Source: Phoronis australis (Eukaryota > Phoronida > Phoronidae). Taken from it: a stretch of 64,000 nucleotides of DNA. Location: contig NMRA01000507.1 in NCBI GenBank assembly GCA_002633005.1, forward strand, positions 186,001 through 250,000, read 5' to 3'. Below are positions 49,488-53,289 of this stretch, piece after piece. Position 1 is the first letter of the stretch. Every line of letters begins with the position of its first letter. The notes under the pieces were generated by a model that did no database searches, had not been told where the DNA came from, and saw only the letters and a list, made by a program, of their open reading frames with translations. The position numbers and the translations under genes were made by a program.

Positions 49488-50854
49488 ACGCACACACGCA
49501 CACACGCACATATCTACATAATAGAGCTTCACGGTTGATCTAATCCAAATAAGTATTGAGGATTTCCCAAAAGGCAGTTTTGAGGGGTTGAATATTTCTT
49601 ACTTTACAATAATAACACAAGAAACATTGAAATTGTGAATATCTAGGAATAATCTGGTCTCTAGAACATTTATGGAATACTGGCAAATAGTTAATATGGT
49701 ATTGATATCTTCAAAATTACATCCAAAATAAGTTTTCAAAATAACATTTGTATCTAAAATTACATCGTGTTGTGCAGTTACGTGAATTAAAAGTTTCTGA
49801 ATTTCACATCACAAAGTTTTCAACTGAACTACATTCCACAAACATTTGATTAAAAGTCTCCACAGTTCCTTGGTTGATGAGCGCGTTTCGTGATTACCCG
49901 CTGACAACTTCTGTTTGTATATTTAAGGACGTGAACTACGTAAAACAGTCTTCGCTCAGTTACATACGCGTTTATTACCAAGGTGACATAAGACTACGTC
50001 CATCTTGGAAGAAAAACGAAGCCTGTGGCAGATGGTTCTTCACGTTCAATGGCACAGAATGCTCCAAGCCCGGTACAATAGCTGGTATTATTTCCATGCG
50101 TTCAGATGATGCTTTCGTGTACAACCACCATCATCCCTCCGTTGGTGAGTATTAACCCTTTAAATCATTCCTGTGGTTCATTTCTCTGCCTCTGATATGG
50201 TGTCCATACACAGGTTGATACAATAATATTCTAATTCAAAATCTCATTACTCTATGTAAATTGCTATCACATTTTCCCCAAAGCCCGTCCCAATAGCATC
50301 TAAGTTTTGTTTGATATAGTTTGTTCAGAGATAGTGACGTCATGGCTTACTGATAACAAAGAAACGACATGCTCACTCACAATTCCCACATGTCCACATG
50401 ACGAGAAGAATTCATTTCTATTCTGCGACAACGCAATTTTTACGGCAACCCGTGCATGGCTTTTTATGTAATTTTTGGTACTTTCCAATCGTATGAAGAG
50501 TGACTCAACAACGATTGAAAAGCGCCTTTCACTCAATTGGAAACTGACTCTCCACCCAGATGAAAAGCCAGTTTTCATCCATGTGGAAAATGCTTTTTAT
50601 CTGGGTTCAAAGTACCAAAAAGTTAAGAACATAGTCATGCACATGCCACTCTATTTTTGAGATTTTAGCTGTTTTAAAAAATATGACATATTGTTTATAC
50701 CCGTTTACTTTTAGTTGAAGGGCTTTGCAAGTTAGATGCCGGGACATACAACATACGTCTCTATATTGAATCCTGCAGTGACACCTGCGACGCCTCCACG
50801 TGTTCTAACGCTGTCTGCCGTCTGGTGGTCGAAGAACTGTTTCTTACAGAATAG
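12421..50854 (+). CDS. Whole gene: secreted PAN/Apple plus three CTHRC1-like domains (11 exons, 608 aa)
   Basis: I joined 11 exons (12421-12807, 15349-15448, 21761-21855, 23822-24020, 24536-24691, 31087-31169, 32750-32942, 41933-42082, 43430-43536, 49928-50144, 50715-50854). They total 1827 nt, 608 codons plus TAG, with every intron GT-AG and every phase matching. Predicted layout: signal peptide (about 1-21); PAN/Apple-like domain (about 30-100); Cys-rich linker (130-168); CTHRC1-like modules 1 (about 165-312), 2 (313-454) and 3 (455-608). Modules 1 and 3 carry C-x-R-W-x-F-x-F-x4-C. Modules end with a C-E/K-x-l-x-A-G exon; modules 2 and 3 end in an IIEEL or VVEEL motif. No Gly-X-Y collagen repeat is present. 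In CTHRC1 this domain is extracellular and linked to Wnt/matrix biology; the role here is unknown. PAN domains bind protein or carbohydrate. Introns are loaded with transposons but none enters an exon. A missed small exon cannot be excluded, though phases leave no need for one. Confidence 0.85.
13000..13800. other. Intron 1, no element seen
   Basis: Sequence between exon 1 and the fold-back element. Overlapping short open frames around 12813-13287 begin inside the intron right after the donor and show no family signal. Nothing supported. Confidence 0.4.
13813..14928. mobile_element. Fold-back (long inverted repeat) element, hAT-like ends
   Basis: Two arms of roughly 500-600 bp (13813-14411 and 14490-14928) are inverted copies with scattered differences and some indels, around a short spacer (14412-14489). 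The tips read GTTTACAC at each end. Inner arm words shared in inverse are ttctttcttccaatacc, gacctcgag and cggaaatt. The spacer holds two copies of tgatatcgccgt/cgatatcgccgt. The open frames in the arms are mirror images of one another, so they are not genes. No target duplication was confirmed. Lies in intron 1. Confidence 0.85.
15349..15448 (+). CDS. Exon 2: cysteine-rich linker
   Basis: Acceptor tttgttag|GTGACAGG and donor CTCG|GTATGT bracket 100 nt (phase 0 to 1). The product has five cysteines in 34 residues (C-x4-C-x6-C-x3-C-x6-C), and a sixth comes from the next exon. It resembles a small EGF-like or knottin-like unit, but the spacing is not a clear EGF match, so I leave it unnamed. 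It holds two N-glycosylation sequons, NCS and NNT. It joins the PAN domain to the first CTHRC1-like module. Confidence 0.75.
15710..15866. mobile_element. MITE, CAGGGG...CCACTG family, second copy
   Basis: Begins caggggagggtccagg and ends taaatccgccactg. It shares the body words cagggca, gccaggattt and ggccatgg with the copies at 6364 and 33906. Flanking 5-mers are gtggt (15705-15709) and ctggt (15867-15871), a target duplication with one change. Inside intron 2, about 260 bp after exon 2. Confidence 0.72.
16330..17160 (+). pseudogene. Decayed L1/Tx1-like LINE ORF2 fragment
   Basis: The frame at 16516-16761 reads LSGDLISFSNFRLRN, then IKNPFC, then LLFCEDFLDSENKILSYQ and IKSKYS. It fits the ORF2 C-terminal half of L1/Tx1-like elements (K-L-x-G-D-L ... 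I-K-N-P-F-W ... G-I-x-x-I-x-D-L-x-D-x-x-G-x-x-L-S-Y). Upstream (16330-16500) scattered fragments continue the similarity in other frames, and 16798-17115 may be more of the same reading after a stop. Several frame breaks make it non-functional. Confidence 0.55.
18081..18205. repeat. Two tRNA-like modules tail-to-tail at the palindrome centre
   Basis: On the + strand an A-box-like TGGTGTAGTGG (18081-18091) precedes a B-box-like GGATTCGAAACC (18123-18134) by 31 nt. On the - strand an A-box-like TGGTGTTGTGG (18205-18195) precedes GGGTTCGAATCC (18163-18152) by about the same distance. Spacing and motifs fit internal RNA polymerase III promoters of tRNA type. No acceptor stem pairing was found for either, so these are tRNA-derived sequences, not functional tRNA genes. 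Open frames across this part are mirror-image artefacts. Confidence 0.65.
18561..18658 (+). CDS. THAP domain, N-terminal exon (P-like transposase)
   Basis: ATG at 18561 opens MGKDAFCSAINCMNSST and ends with FFRFPKDPE, followed by the donor AAAG|GTAAGG (phase 2). This is the first half of a THAP zinc-binding DNA-binding domain: C-x4-C near the N-terminus, and the F-x-R-F-P-K-D-P motif. In P-type transposases this domain binds the element's own ends. The exon is intact and close to the left terminal repeat. Confidence 0.78.
19323..19628 (+). pseudogene. THAP domain, second half (frame disturbed)
   Basis: The frame contains LMNRDAAYLSKNCKLCSHHF, then EESMFMNEE and ARTIFDFPN. This is the second half of a THAP domain, with C-S-x-H-F-E-x-x-x-F and the closing A-x-T-I-F. 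Just before it, the word CKRW appears in a different frame (19338-19351), where the THAP tryptophan is expected, so an indel separates the two. No acceptor joins the N-terminal exon in phase with the rest. About 30 residues after the domain a stop follows. Together with 18561-18658 it is best read as a broken THAP transposase gene. Confidence 0.7.
19640..21030. other. Interior of the P-like element without recognisable transposase
   Basis: The words VDQIETFYEWLACDLER (19658 on) could be coding, but no RNase-H-type catalytic motif and no GTP-binding region of a P transposase could be recognised. 20500-20750 has short GGGAGGG/CCCCC-rich repeats. The element seems internally deleted or heavily decayed. 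Confidence 0.4.
21761..21855 (+). CDS. Exon 3: CTHRC1-like module 1, first part
   Basis: Acceptor tttgttgcag and donor GTGTTG|GTATGT define 95 nt, phase 1 to 0. The residues include IRHFYWPNFESHEHSGTVL. The W-x-N ... G-x-V/I pattern matches the segment that opens the CTHRC1 C-terminal domain (W-x-N-x-N-D-G-x-D-x-G-x-I-K). The equivalent exons of modules 2 and 3 (31087 and 43430) have the same phases and the same W ... G pattern. Confidence 0.75.
21856..23821. other. Intron 3, no gene recognised
   Basis: GC content is a little higher than in neighbours. Words like cgtcgtgcgatagtctt recur (about 23182 and 25523), hinting at another dispersed repeat. Minus-strand open frames at 22178-22522 and 22771-23178 show no family signal. 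Confidence 0.4.
23822..24020 (+). CDS. Exon 4: CTHRC1-like module 1, core
   Basis: Acceptor ttttgttttag and donor CGGG|GTAAGA bracket 199 nt, phase 0 to 1. The product begins SVLYRKKYNFTGLRVQF and holds CSRWHFRFDNKECQNPGTIE (C225 to C237), a clear counterpart of the C-x-R-W-x-F-T-F-x-G-x-E-C-x-x-P signature of the CTHRC1 domain. NFT at 203-205 is a glycosylation sequon. Confidence 0.88.
24315..24361. repeat. (GT)n microsatellite
   Basis: About 23 uninterrupted GT units in intron 4, 175 bp before exon 5. Open frames crossing it encode only Val-Cys runs and are artefacts. Confidence 0.95.
24536..24691 (+). CDS. Exon 5: CTHRC1-like module 1, C-terminal part
   Basis: Acceptor tatattatag and donor TTGG|GTAAAG, 156 nt, phase 1 to 1. 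The product reads VDGICEGLLAGDINISFEVG and then NCRGYP, S-T-G, and a V-x-L-T-V-E-E-N end. This matches the CTHRC1 C-terminus (V-E-G-L-C-E-G-I-x-A-G ... V-G-x-C ... T-G-W-N-S-x-S-R-I-I-I-E-E-L). The W-N after T-G is replaced here by MT. Confidence 0.87.
25740..27570 (+). pseudogene. Decayed Gypsy-type LTR retrotransposon (gag and integrase remains)
   Basis: A gag-like stretch at 25740-26030 has many charged residues (KAEIQRKGERKEHQRAQ) and then LKLHKFDKK ... NFLQRFEKFESV, as in Gypsy gag proteins (K-L-x-K-F-x-x-x-x-D-x-x-x-Y-L-x-R-F-E). At 27170-27330 an integrase core reads PFKRVTIDLVG, GNRYILGVVDFATRYPQTVV and LPEIEAGLLAE, including the first catalytic Asp. At 27490-27545 FELLYGRAVRDLM is the familiar late-integrase motif. 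Between them, pol is unrecognisable and full of stops. No flanking LTRs were found. Lies in intron 5 in the same orientation as the host gene. Confidence 0.75.
28050..29810 (+). pseudogene. Decayed Jockey/CR1-like LINE (RT and C-terminus)
   Basis: RT fingers at 28070-28290 contain SWKHVIMVPINKQ and ISNYRPITLLNTLSKI. In the next frame at 28390-28535, SIFLDIASAFDCV (motif A) is fused directly to PQGPLLFLVYINDLPDNL (motif B), followed by YLYADDTALF (motif C). About 70 residues between A and B are missing, so an internal deletion removed part of the palm. C-terminal parts continue at 28640-28790 and, after frame breaks, at 29226-29579, where NCKCGDHQSYPHVFFKCPLI is a Cys/His finger typical of this group. 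Dead copy in intron 5. Confidence 0.8.
29830..31086. other. End of intron 5, no gene recognised
   Basis: A weak coding-like plus-strand stretch at 30085-30235 (NGKIKIFHGNV and DYTVDKEQTVGVVL) might belong to an LTR element but could not be assigned. Nothing else seen. Confidence 0.35.
31087..31169 (+). CDS. Exon 6: CTHRC1-like module 2, first part
   Basis: Acceptor acttctgtag and donor GTAAAA|GTAAGT, 83 nt, phase 1 to 0. Product GTCPGLSRFNIAQVSW then TNESDVTDGFVK. The W-x-N and D-G-x-V-K pattern matches the opening of the CTHRC1 domain. NES is a glycosylation sequon. Confidence 0.75.
31170..32749. other. Intron 6, nothing recognised
   Basis: No coding signal, terminal repeats or microsatellites noted in this intron. 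Confidence 0.4.
32750..32942 (+). CDS. Exon 7: CTHRC1-like module 2, degenerate core
   Basis: Acceptor tatatttgtag and donor GCAG|GTAAAG, 193 nt, phase 0 to 1. The start KFVYYKRDPNTTIHVIF aligns with exons 4 and 10. The signature cysteine and Arg-Trp are missing: the stretch reads AGNVIEYHIKFNDNLCTSPG, keeping only the F-x2-x2-C-x2-P-G end (C379). The reading frame is intact, so this is divergence rather than decay. NTT is a sequon. Confidence 0.82.
33906..34014. mobile_element. MITE, CAGGGG...CCACTG family, third copy (shortened)
   Basis: Begins caggggtggatccaaaattt and ends aatctgccactg, with the body words cagggcacagtattagccagg and cacccccgaa also found in the copies at 6364 and 15710. 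Flanking 5-mers are atttc (33901-33905) and gtttc (34015-34019). It is shorter than its relatives because of a deletion near the right end. Confidence 0.72.
34147..34391 (-). CDS. Unidentified terminal coding exon, minus strand
   Basis: On the minus strand a strong acceptor (ctgctcttgtgcttttcag) is followed by an open stretch of 81 codons ending in TAA. The product begins with FVNEVKEKTLHLVQNRRE and contains a PPKMPTDGAPDVSKENAVAL segment and MMRYPDKFRLAALSMDSSG. I do not recognise the family. The good acceptor and protein-like composition argue for a real exon entered in phase 1. The THAP exon at 34810-35055 is upstream on the same strand but ends in phase 2, so a direct join does not work; another exon or a frame change would be needed. 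Nested antisense inside intron 7 of the main gene. Confidence 0.45.
34810..35055 (-). pseudogene. THAP-domain exon, minus strand, broken
   Basis: ATG (35055-35053) opens MVQGCVCANCSNTTQ, then FKFSKDKHLAA, a stop codon, and WHVFMCTARLWK. A frame change then gives SVGAEICSDHFEDCCFDD and ends at the donor AAAG|GTGAGT. The order C-x-C-x2-C, F-K-F-x-K-D, W, C-S-D-H-F-E-x-x-x-F is a complete THAP domain in about 80 codons. One nonsense codon and one frameshift make this copy non-coding as it stands. The longest continuous frame here (34917-35177) is a shadow. Confidence 0.72.
35060..36820. other. Intron 7 stretch without recognised gene
   Basis: A few short open frames (36243-36428, 36453-36650) have no recognisable family. 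No element ends were identified before the inverted-repeat element begins at about 36828. Confidence 0.4.
36950..37560. repeat. Tandem units of about 150 bp in the left arm
   Basis: At least four diverged units begin with CGAGGTACC or CGAGGTACCGG (about 37009, 37153, 37308, 37439) and each continues through an ATGACCCATGACAGACAA-type or CCCTATCACAGACAAA-type word followed by CTCTGGA. Alternate units resemble each other more, so the true period may be about 300 bp. The right arm (40600-41095) has the same units inverted. Confidence 0.65.
38041..38168. repeat. Short G-rich tandem duplication
   Basis: The stretch from gggcggctcaccata to gctgcaccacccatg is repeated immediately as gggcggtgcaccaca to gctccgccgcccatg (two units of about 64 bp). 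It is G/C-rich in an AT-rich setting and lies inside the inverted-repeat element. Confidence 0.7.
38177..38518 (-). pseudogene. Selfish-element ORF, C-terminal piece
   Basis: The minus-strand frame has LPPCRKTLLNKLERAHYVAM, LWNQA, NYNWKIQDG and AVPDVVFE. In my recollection this layout (L-P-P-x-x-x-x-L-x-x-H/K-x-x-R-A-x-Y-x-A-x-x-W, then G-W-x-x-x-D-G, then A-P-x) is a conserved part of large uncharacterised ORFs that are multicopy in invertebrate genomes and often end in a Cys-rich CXC-like tail. The tail is not visible here. The open plus-strand frame at 38116-38508 is antisense to it. Assigned from family memory; moderate to low certainty. Confidence 0.42.
38825..39019 (-). pseudogene. Selfish-element ORF, GCD-motif piece (FEN/XPG-like)
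   Basis: The frame reads ICDRGTDKPKHIMTMMGCDV and TVALYSKGKERPLEIL. The M-x-G-C-D-x-T-x-x-x-x-x-K-G-K motif is characteristic of a conserved block (usually H-A-F-T-G-C-D-T-x-S-x-F-x-G-K-G-K) in the same class of multicopy invertebrate ORFs, which resembles FEN/XPG-type nuclease folds. It lies between the pieces at 40175-40640 and 38177-38518 in the order expected for one minus-strand gene. Confidence 0.45.
38945..40070. repeat. Inner inverted repeat around a 960-bp spacer
   Basis: About 85 bp at 38945-39030 recur inverted at 39988-40070: both include gtgtccaacctttatgttttctta and gtgacgtcatttgcgatcgagg (in pieces, with small changes). One arm is part of the GCD-motif coding piece, so the other arm carries an antisense copy of the same coding segment. 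This implies an inversion-duplication inside the element. Confidence 0.7.
40175..40640 (-). pseudogene. Selfish-element ORF, N-proximal piece
   Basis: On the minus strand the frame has IRKRKVHNFAKESINKKQLL, then TTAESLRDIFIVYSLSFP. Similar L-R-D-x-F and L-S-x-P-L words stand ahead of the GCD block in related ORFs. A preceding open piece (40447-40638) ends with a stop just before it, so at least one break separates them. Order and strand agree with the other two pieces. Low certainty on its own; the collinearity raises it. Confidence 0.35.
41096..41932. other. Intron 7 end, nothing recognised
   Basis: Unassigned DNA between the inverted-repeat element and exon 8. Open frames at 41130-41330 and 41522-41788 give no family signal. 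Confidence 0.4.
41933..42082 (+). CDS. Exon 8: CTHRC1-like module 2, C-terminal part
   Basis: Acceptor gtctgctttcag and donor GCTG|GTACGT, 150 nt, phase 1 to 1. Product VTGMCENIEAGNVVIGVHV, then NLT (sequon) and YTGWNSRSRLIIEELRLR. The T-G-W-N-S-x-S-R-x-I-I-E-E-L block is the most conserved piece of the CTHRC1 domain and is the strongest single match in the window. It lies 9.0 kb after exon 7, beyond a transposon cluster. Confidence 0.92.
42083..43429. other. Intron 8, nothing recognised
   Basis: Several overlapping open frames on both strands (42219-42803) show no motif I can name. No terminal repeats seen. Confidence 0.4.
43430..43536 (+). CDS. Exon 9: CTHRC1-like module 3, first part
   Basis: Acceptor taatttcag and donor TTTATT|GTAAGC, 107 nt, phase 1 to 0. 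Product ends IHHWWWSSASEGTNAGHIKF, matching the W ... G-x-I-K opening of the module. An alternative donor inside (GCAA|GTGAGG) would break the phase and drop the G-x-I-K part, so the longer exon is preferred. Confidence 0.75.
44215..44445. repeat. Dispersed repeat, copy B (partner of 8810-9345)
   Basis: Contains catctgctcgta, ggctcatcgc, gcatagtctaggtcctgg, accgggact and gattgatgttattaaat as in copy A. The copy is intronic (intron 9). Confidence 0.6.
44785..45300. repeat. Dispersed repeat, copy B (partner of 6265-7200), MITE-free
   Basis: Same order of landmarks as copy A. At about 44855-44865 it reads gtagtttcaggtgacttg, which corresponds to the site of the MITE in copy A and shows the uninserted state. 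Confidence 0.75.
45300..46040. other. Intron 9 stretch, no gene recognised
   Basis: A minus-strand open frame at 45390-45659 (starting MHHLLNNEYGRKWF) has an ordinary composition but no family I can name. Confidence 0.35.
46047..46194. mobile_element. 148-bp MITE with CAGGGCTCGAC ends and 5-bp target duplication
   Basis: Left end CAGGGCTCGAC and right end GTCGAGCCCTG are perfect 11-bp inverted repeats. The flanks are AAAAG on both sides (46042-46046 and 46195-46199). The interior has several copies of the words tgcgacctg and ggtcgca in both orientations. One N at 46150 lies within it. CAGGG tips are common in hAT-type elements, but those usually make 8-bp duplications. Confidence 0.85.
46200..49440. 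other. Intron 9, dispersed-repeat traces only
   Basis: About 80 bp near 47710-47790 (aaaggtcc, cccctatatttt, aggctgggtgcg) recur at 56545-56620. A perfect 11-bp-stem hairpin lies at 47509-47541. Near 48850-48905 a C-rich stretch resembles the ends of the CAGTGGCGG MITE family. No gene is supported. The open frame at 47850-48134 has no family signal. Confidence 0.45.
49446..49510. repeat. (CA)n microsatellite, imperfect at its right end
   Basis: CA units from 49446, broken by CATA and CACG units after about 49481. In intron 9, about 420 bp before exon 10. Confidence 0.92.
49928..50144 (+). CDS. Exon 10: CTHRC1-like module 3, core
   Basis: Acceptor gtttgtatatttaag and donor GTTG|GTGAGT, 217 nt, phase 0 to 1. 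Product starts DVNYVKQSSLSYIRVYYQGD and holds ACGRWFFTFNGTECSKPGTI (C523 to C535), the best preserved C-x-R-W-x-F-T-F-N-G-x-E-C signature of the three modules. The open frame extends upstream to an ATG at 49874, but the acceptor and the phase pattern of the other modules put the exon start at 49928. NGT is a sequon. Confidence 0.88.
50715..50854 (+). CDS. Exon 11: CTHRC1-like module 3, C-terminal part and stop
   Basis: Acceptor gtttacttttag, 140 nt ending in TAG at 50852-50854. Product VEGLCKLDAGTYNIRLYI, then several extra cysteines (ESCSDTCDASTC, AVC) and RLVVEELFLTE. It keeps the V-E-G-L-C and V-E-E-L landmarks of the CTHRC1 C-terminus but replaces the T-G-W-N-S part with a cysteine-rich stretch. 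Confidence 0.88.
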
Positions 50855-51061
50855 CTCGTACTACACATTTTGGTATCTTGTGATGCAGTATCATGTGTTG
50901 CTGAAAAAAGATTTATAAGAATGGCACAGAATTATGTTTCGGTCTATTAACATGCTACGATTACACTTGCATTTTTGAAGCAAAATGGTCTTTACCCTTG
51001 ACAACTCTCAGAAGGAAGCTTTCTGAAGCATCCTGCTCCCTTCTTGAGAAATGGTGGAATG

Positions 51062-51067
51062 AATAAA
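51062..51067 (+). terminator. Possible polyadenylation signal of the PAN/CTHRC1-like gene
   Basis: AATAAA 208 bp after the stop codon at 50854. It is the first such hexamer I see downstream on the + strand. Position is plausible for a short 3' UTR; no GU-rich element was confirmed. Confidence 0.45.
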
Positions 51068-51694
51068 AAAGGCAAGACATGTGGAGTTTCAGGCTATGCT
51101 CTCGCGAGATTTGACCAAAACTAGTGTTCTAAGCAGTAGACAGGACTAACCGGTTACCTCATTGTCTGTTGAGTGACGGATTCAATTCCGTTAACATGGC
51201 CTCTTTCGAACCAGTTCATGTCACTACAACACTGTCTTTGCCGAACCCGTAACCATTGGAATGCAGGTGTTTATGCATCGCAGACAAAACACTTTCACCA
51301 GCTTTGTTTTTTTTTTGGGGGGGGGGGCTTGTTGAACTTTACTATATACTCTTACATTGGAAGACTTTCAGAAAGCAAATGTGGACTGATCACGTGACTC
51401 CTATCAAACCACAGAGGTACTTTTCTTTACACAGGGTGGCATGGGGGAACTCTTGACTTTCACAAACAGTTAAAAAGATAAGTCACATTAAACAGTACAC
51501 ACCATGGAATTTTGCACATTTTGATTTACCGGTGGCCACAGACTAAATGTATGACGTAAAATTTAGCTAAACCTATGTTTATTTTGAGTAATTAGCTCGA
51601 CATTTTGATTTTTCTTTCAATTTTGCCAATTATCCCATTTCCCGCCATGTGACGTCATGGGTTGAACACAAGAGATCAGTGACTAGCATTAAAC

Positions 51695-51957
51695 AATGGC
51701 GGAGAGCAGGGAATTTGAAAGCGACGACGATTATGAGCAAGAATTGAACGAATACTATGAAAAAAAAAACATACGGGAATGGTGGCCAGGATGAGGAAAT
51801 GGGGTTGCACGAAAGCGAGAACAAGTTTAATGTGCTTCCGGCTGCCTACTTTTTTACTTTGAGCCTTACGACCTGGATCCTCCCGCGAGAAAAGCGGCCT
51901 CGGGCTCGGCGAGTCAACCCAGTCATCCAACAGACGATCCTGAATTAAGAGCTGATG
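51695..51957 (+). pseudogene. Possible P2X7-like C-terminal-domain ORF remnant
   Basis: ATG at 51695 opens MAESREFESDDDYEQELNEY. An A-run (51760-51769) then shifts the frame; the next frame has YGNGGQDEEMGLHE, and after another shift EPYDLDPPARKAASG and DPELRADVSE appear before a stop. The acidic start, the F-E-P-Y-D-x-D-P-P motif and L-R-x-D-V-S-E recall the region just ahead of the P2X7-type Cys-rich domain that occurs in many invertebrate ORFs. The Cys-rich domain itself is absent. Two frameshifts, so non-functional. Family assignment is tentative. Confidence 0.35.
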
Positions 51958-51964
51958 TTTCTGA

Positions 51965-52230
51965 ATGATAAATATTGTCCTTTATTGAGCCAGGCCTTCA
52001 TCGTAACGTCTCCTGTGAAACACGAGTCCTCAAAGTGGGCAGAACACCGAGTGGCCCCGGACCGAATCGCTTGGTCCACGATGGCGTCCCACACTCTCGT
52101 TCGGCGCACGAAGCCATGCCACTGCGCAACTATGGTGTCCTTCGGAACATCGAGACGTTCTCCGCCTGACTGCTATTGCTGCAGCCTCCGGAAACACATC
52201 TTTTGATGCCTCTACGAACCTTCTCGACGT
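51965..52230 (-). pseudogene. THAP-domain gene fragment, minus strand, frameshifted
   Basis: On the minus strand one frame reads KRCVSGGCSNSSQAENVSMF. After a frameshift the next frame continues PKDTIVAQWHGFVRRTRVW, then ATRCSAHFEDSCFTGDV and KAWLNKGQYLSF. The elements are C-x4-C, F-P-K-D, W, F-V-R-R-T-R, C-S-A-H-F-E-x-x-C-F, together a nearly complete THAP domain. It converges with the possible P2X7-like remnant at 51695-51957. The plus-strand frame at 51955-52206 is its shadow. Confidence 0.72.
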
Positions 52231-52531
52231 TAAATGTACTTTGCTTTCTCTTCACTCTATACACTTTGTCTCTGATCCGAACAGTATGGCAAACGACTTG
52301 GGTTCAACCCATGACGTTGTATATAATTATTATTTTTTCAATTTTTGCGTGTTTCTTTATGAGTTGTGCACTAAAGGCACTAAAATCAAGTAAAATACAA
52401 TAATAAAATTTATTTTGAGGTACTAGAGTCATGTTGTGTACACTTTAAGGTGAAGGATAAGAGAATTCGCGCCATCATCTATGTATTAGATATATCCTTG
52501 CTTAAGATTTAAGTGCAAGCCTAAGGCTACC

Positions 52532-52655
52532 CAGTGGCGGATCTAGGATATCACAAAGTTGGGACAACATTTTTTCTGTAAGTATTTTCGCAAATCACGA
52601 TTGTAGATGCGCACAGCACCGAATGGGGGGAGGTCGGGAGGGGGGTTGCCACTAC
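52532..52655. mobile_element. Probable CAGTGGCGG-type MITE, partial
   Basis: Begins cagtggcggatctaggat, the fullest version of this family's end in the window, with a G-rich part near 52625-52645 and an inverse end gttgccact around 52645-52653. The right limit and target duplication are uncertain. Confidence 0.45.
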
Positions 52656-53289
52656 ACCACCACGATTTAACTCCTAATCTGATATTAAGAGACCTATTTG
52701 TTTATGGTCCACAGCGTTTGCGCGAAACCTACTTCTTTTTGTAATGCTTATTACACGTTTTGTACTTTGCGCACTCGATTCGTAACAAATTTGTTTTATT
52801 CAAAATTGTGTTCAAATGCCCAAAAGACCAAATCCGTTTTTCGTGTTGGCAATAATGACGGGATTGCTTTGGAAATCGTCTTGAGTTAAGGTTTGACAAA
52901 GAGAGAATTATGAGTTTCTGAATGATTCACTGAAGTTTCGATTAAAATTCATATCTTACCAACAGCTTCTGTTTTTTCATCGTCACTCAGGTTCCATTTT
53001 CTTTAAAAAATGAAGTAAATTTTCTTCATTGCACAGTGGAGCAGACGACGGAAACGGAGTTGTAGTGCGCAGCGCCACTGCCGGTTGCCTGGGATATCGC
53101 GGGAGAGCCTATACTTAGCTATAGTTCTGTTATGATTGCGCCGTGTTCCGAATTTGACACTTGAAATTGGATCTGAGCCCCACCCCCCAAACACTAAAAC
53201 TGCACACATTTAAATCTTGTTTCATCCGTATGATTTCAATTACCTGGGTTAAATGATAAACTCAACATTTCCCTACGCTCTTGCTGTTT

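Noticed and set aside
51955-52206. Plus-strand frames over 51955-52206
   Set aside because: Antisense shadows of a THAP domain on the minus strand.
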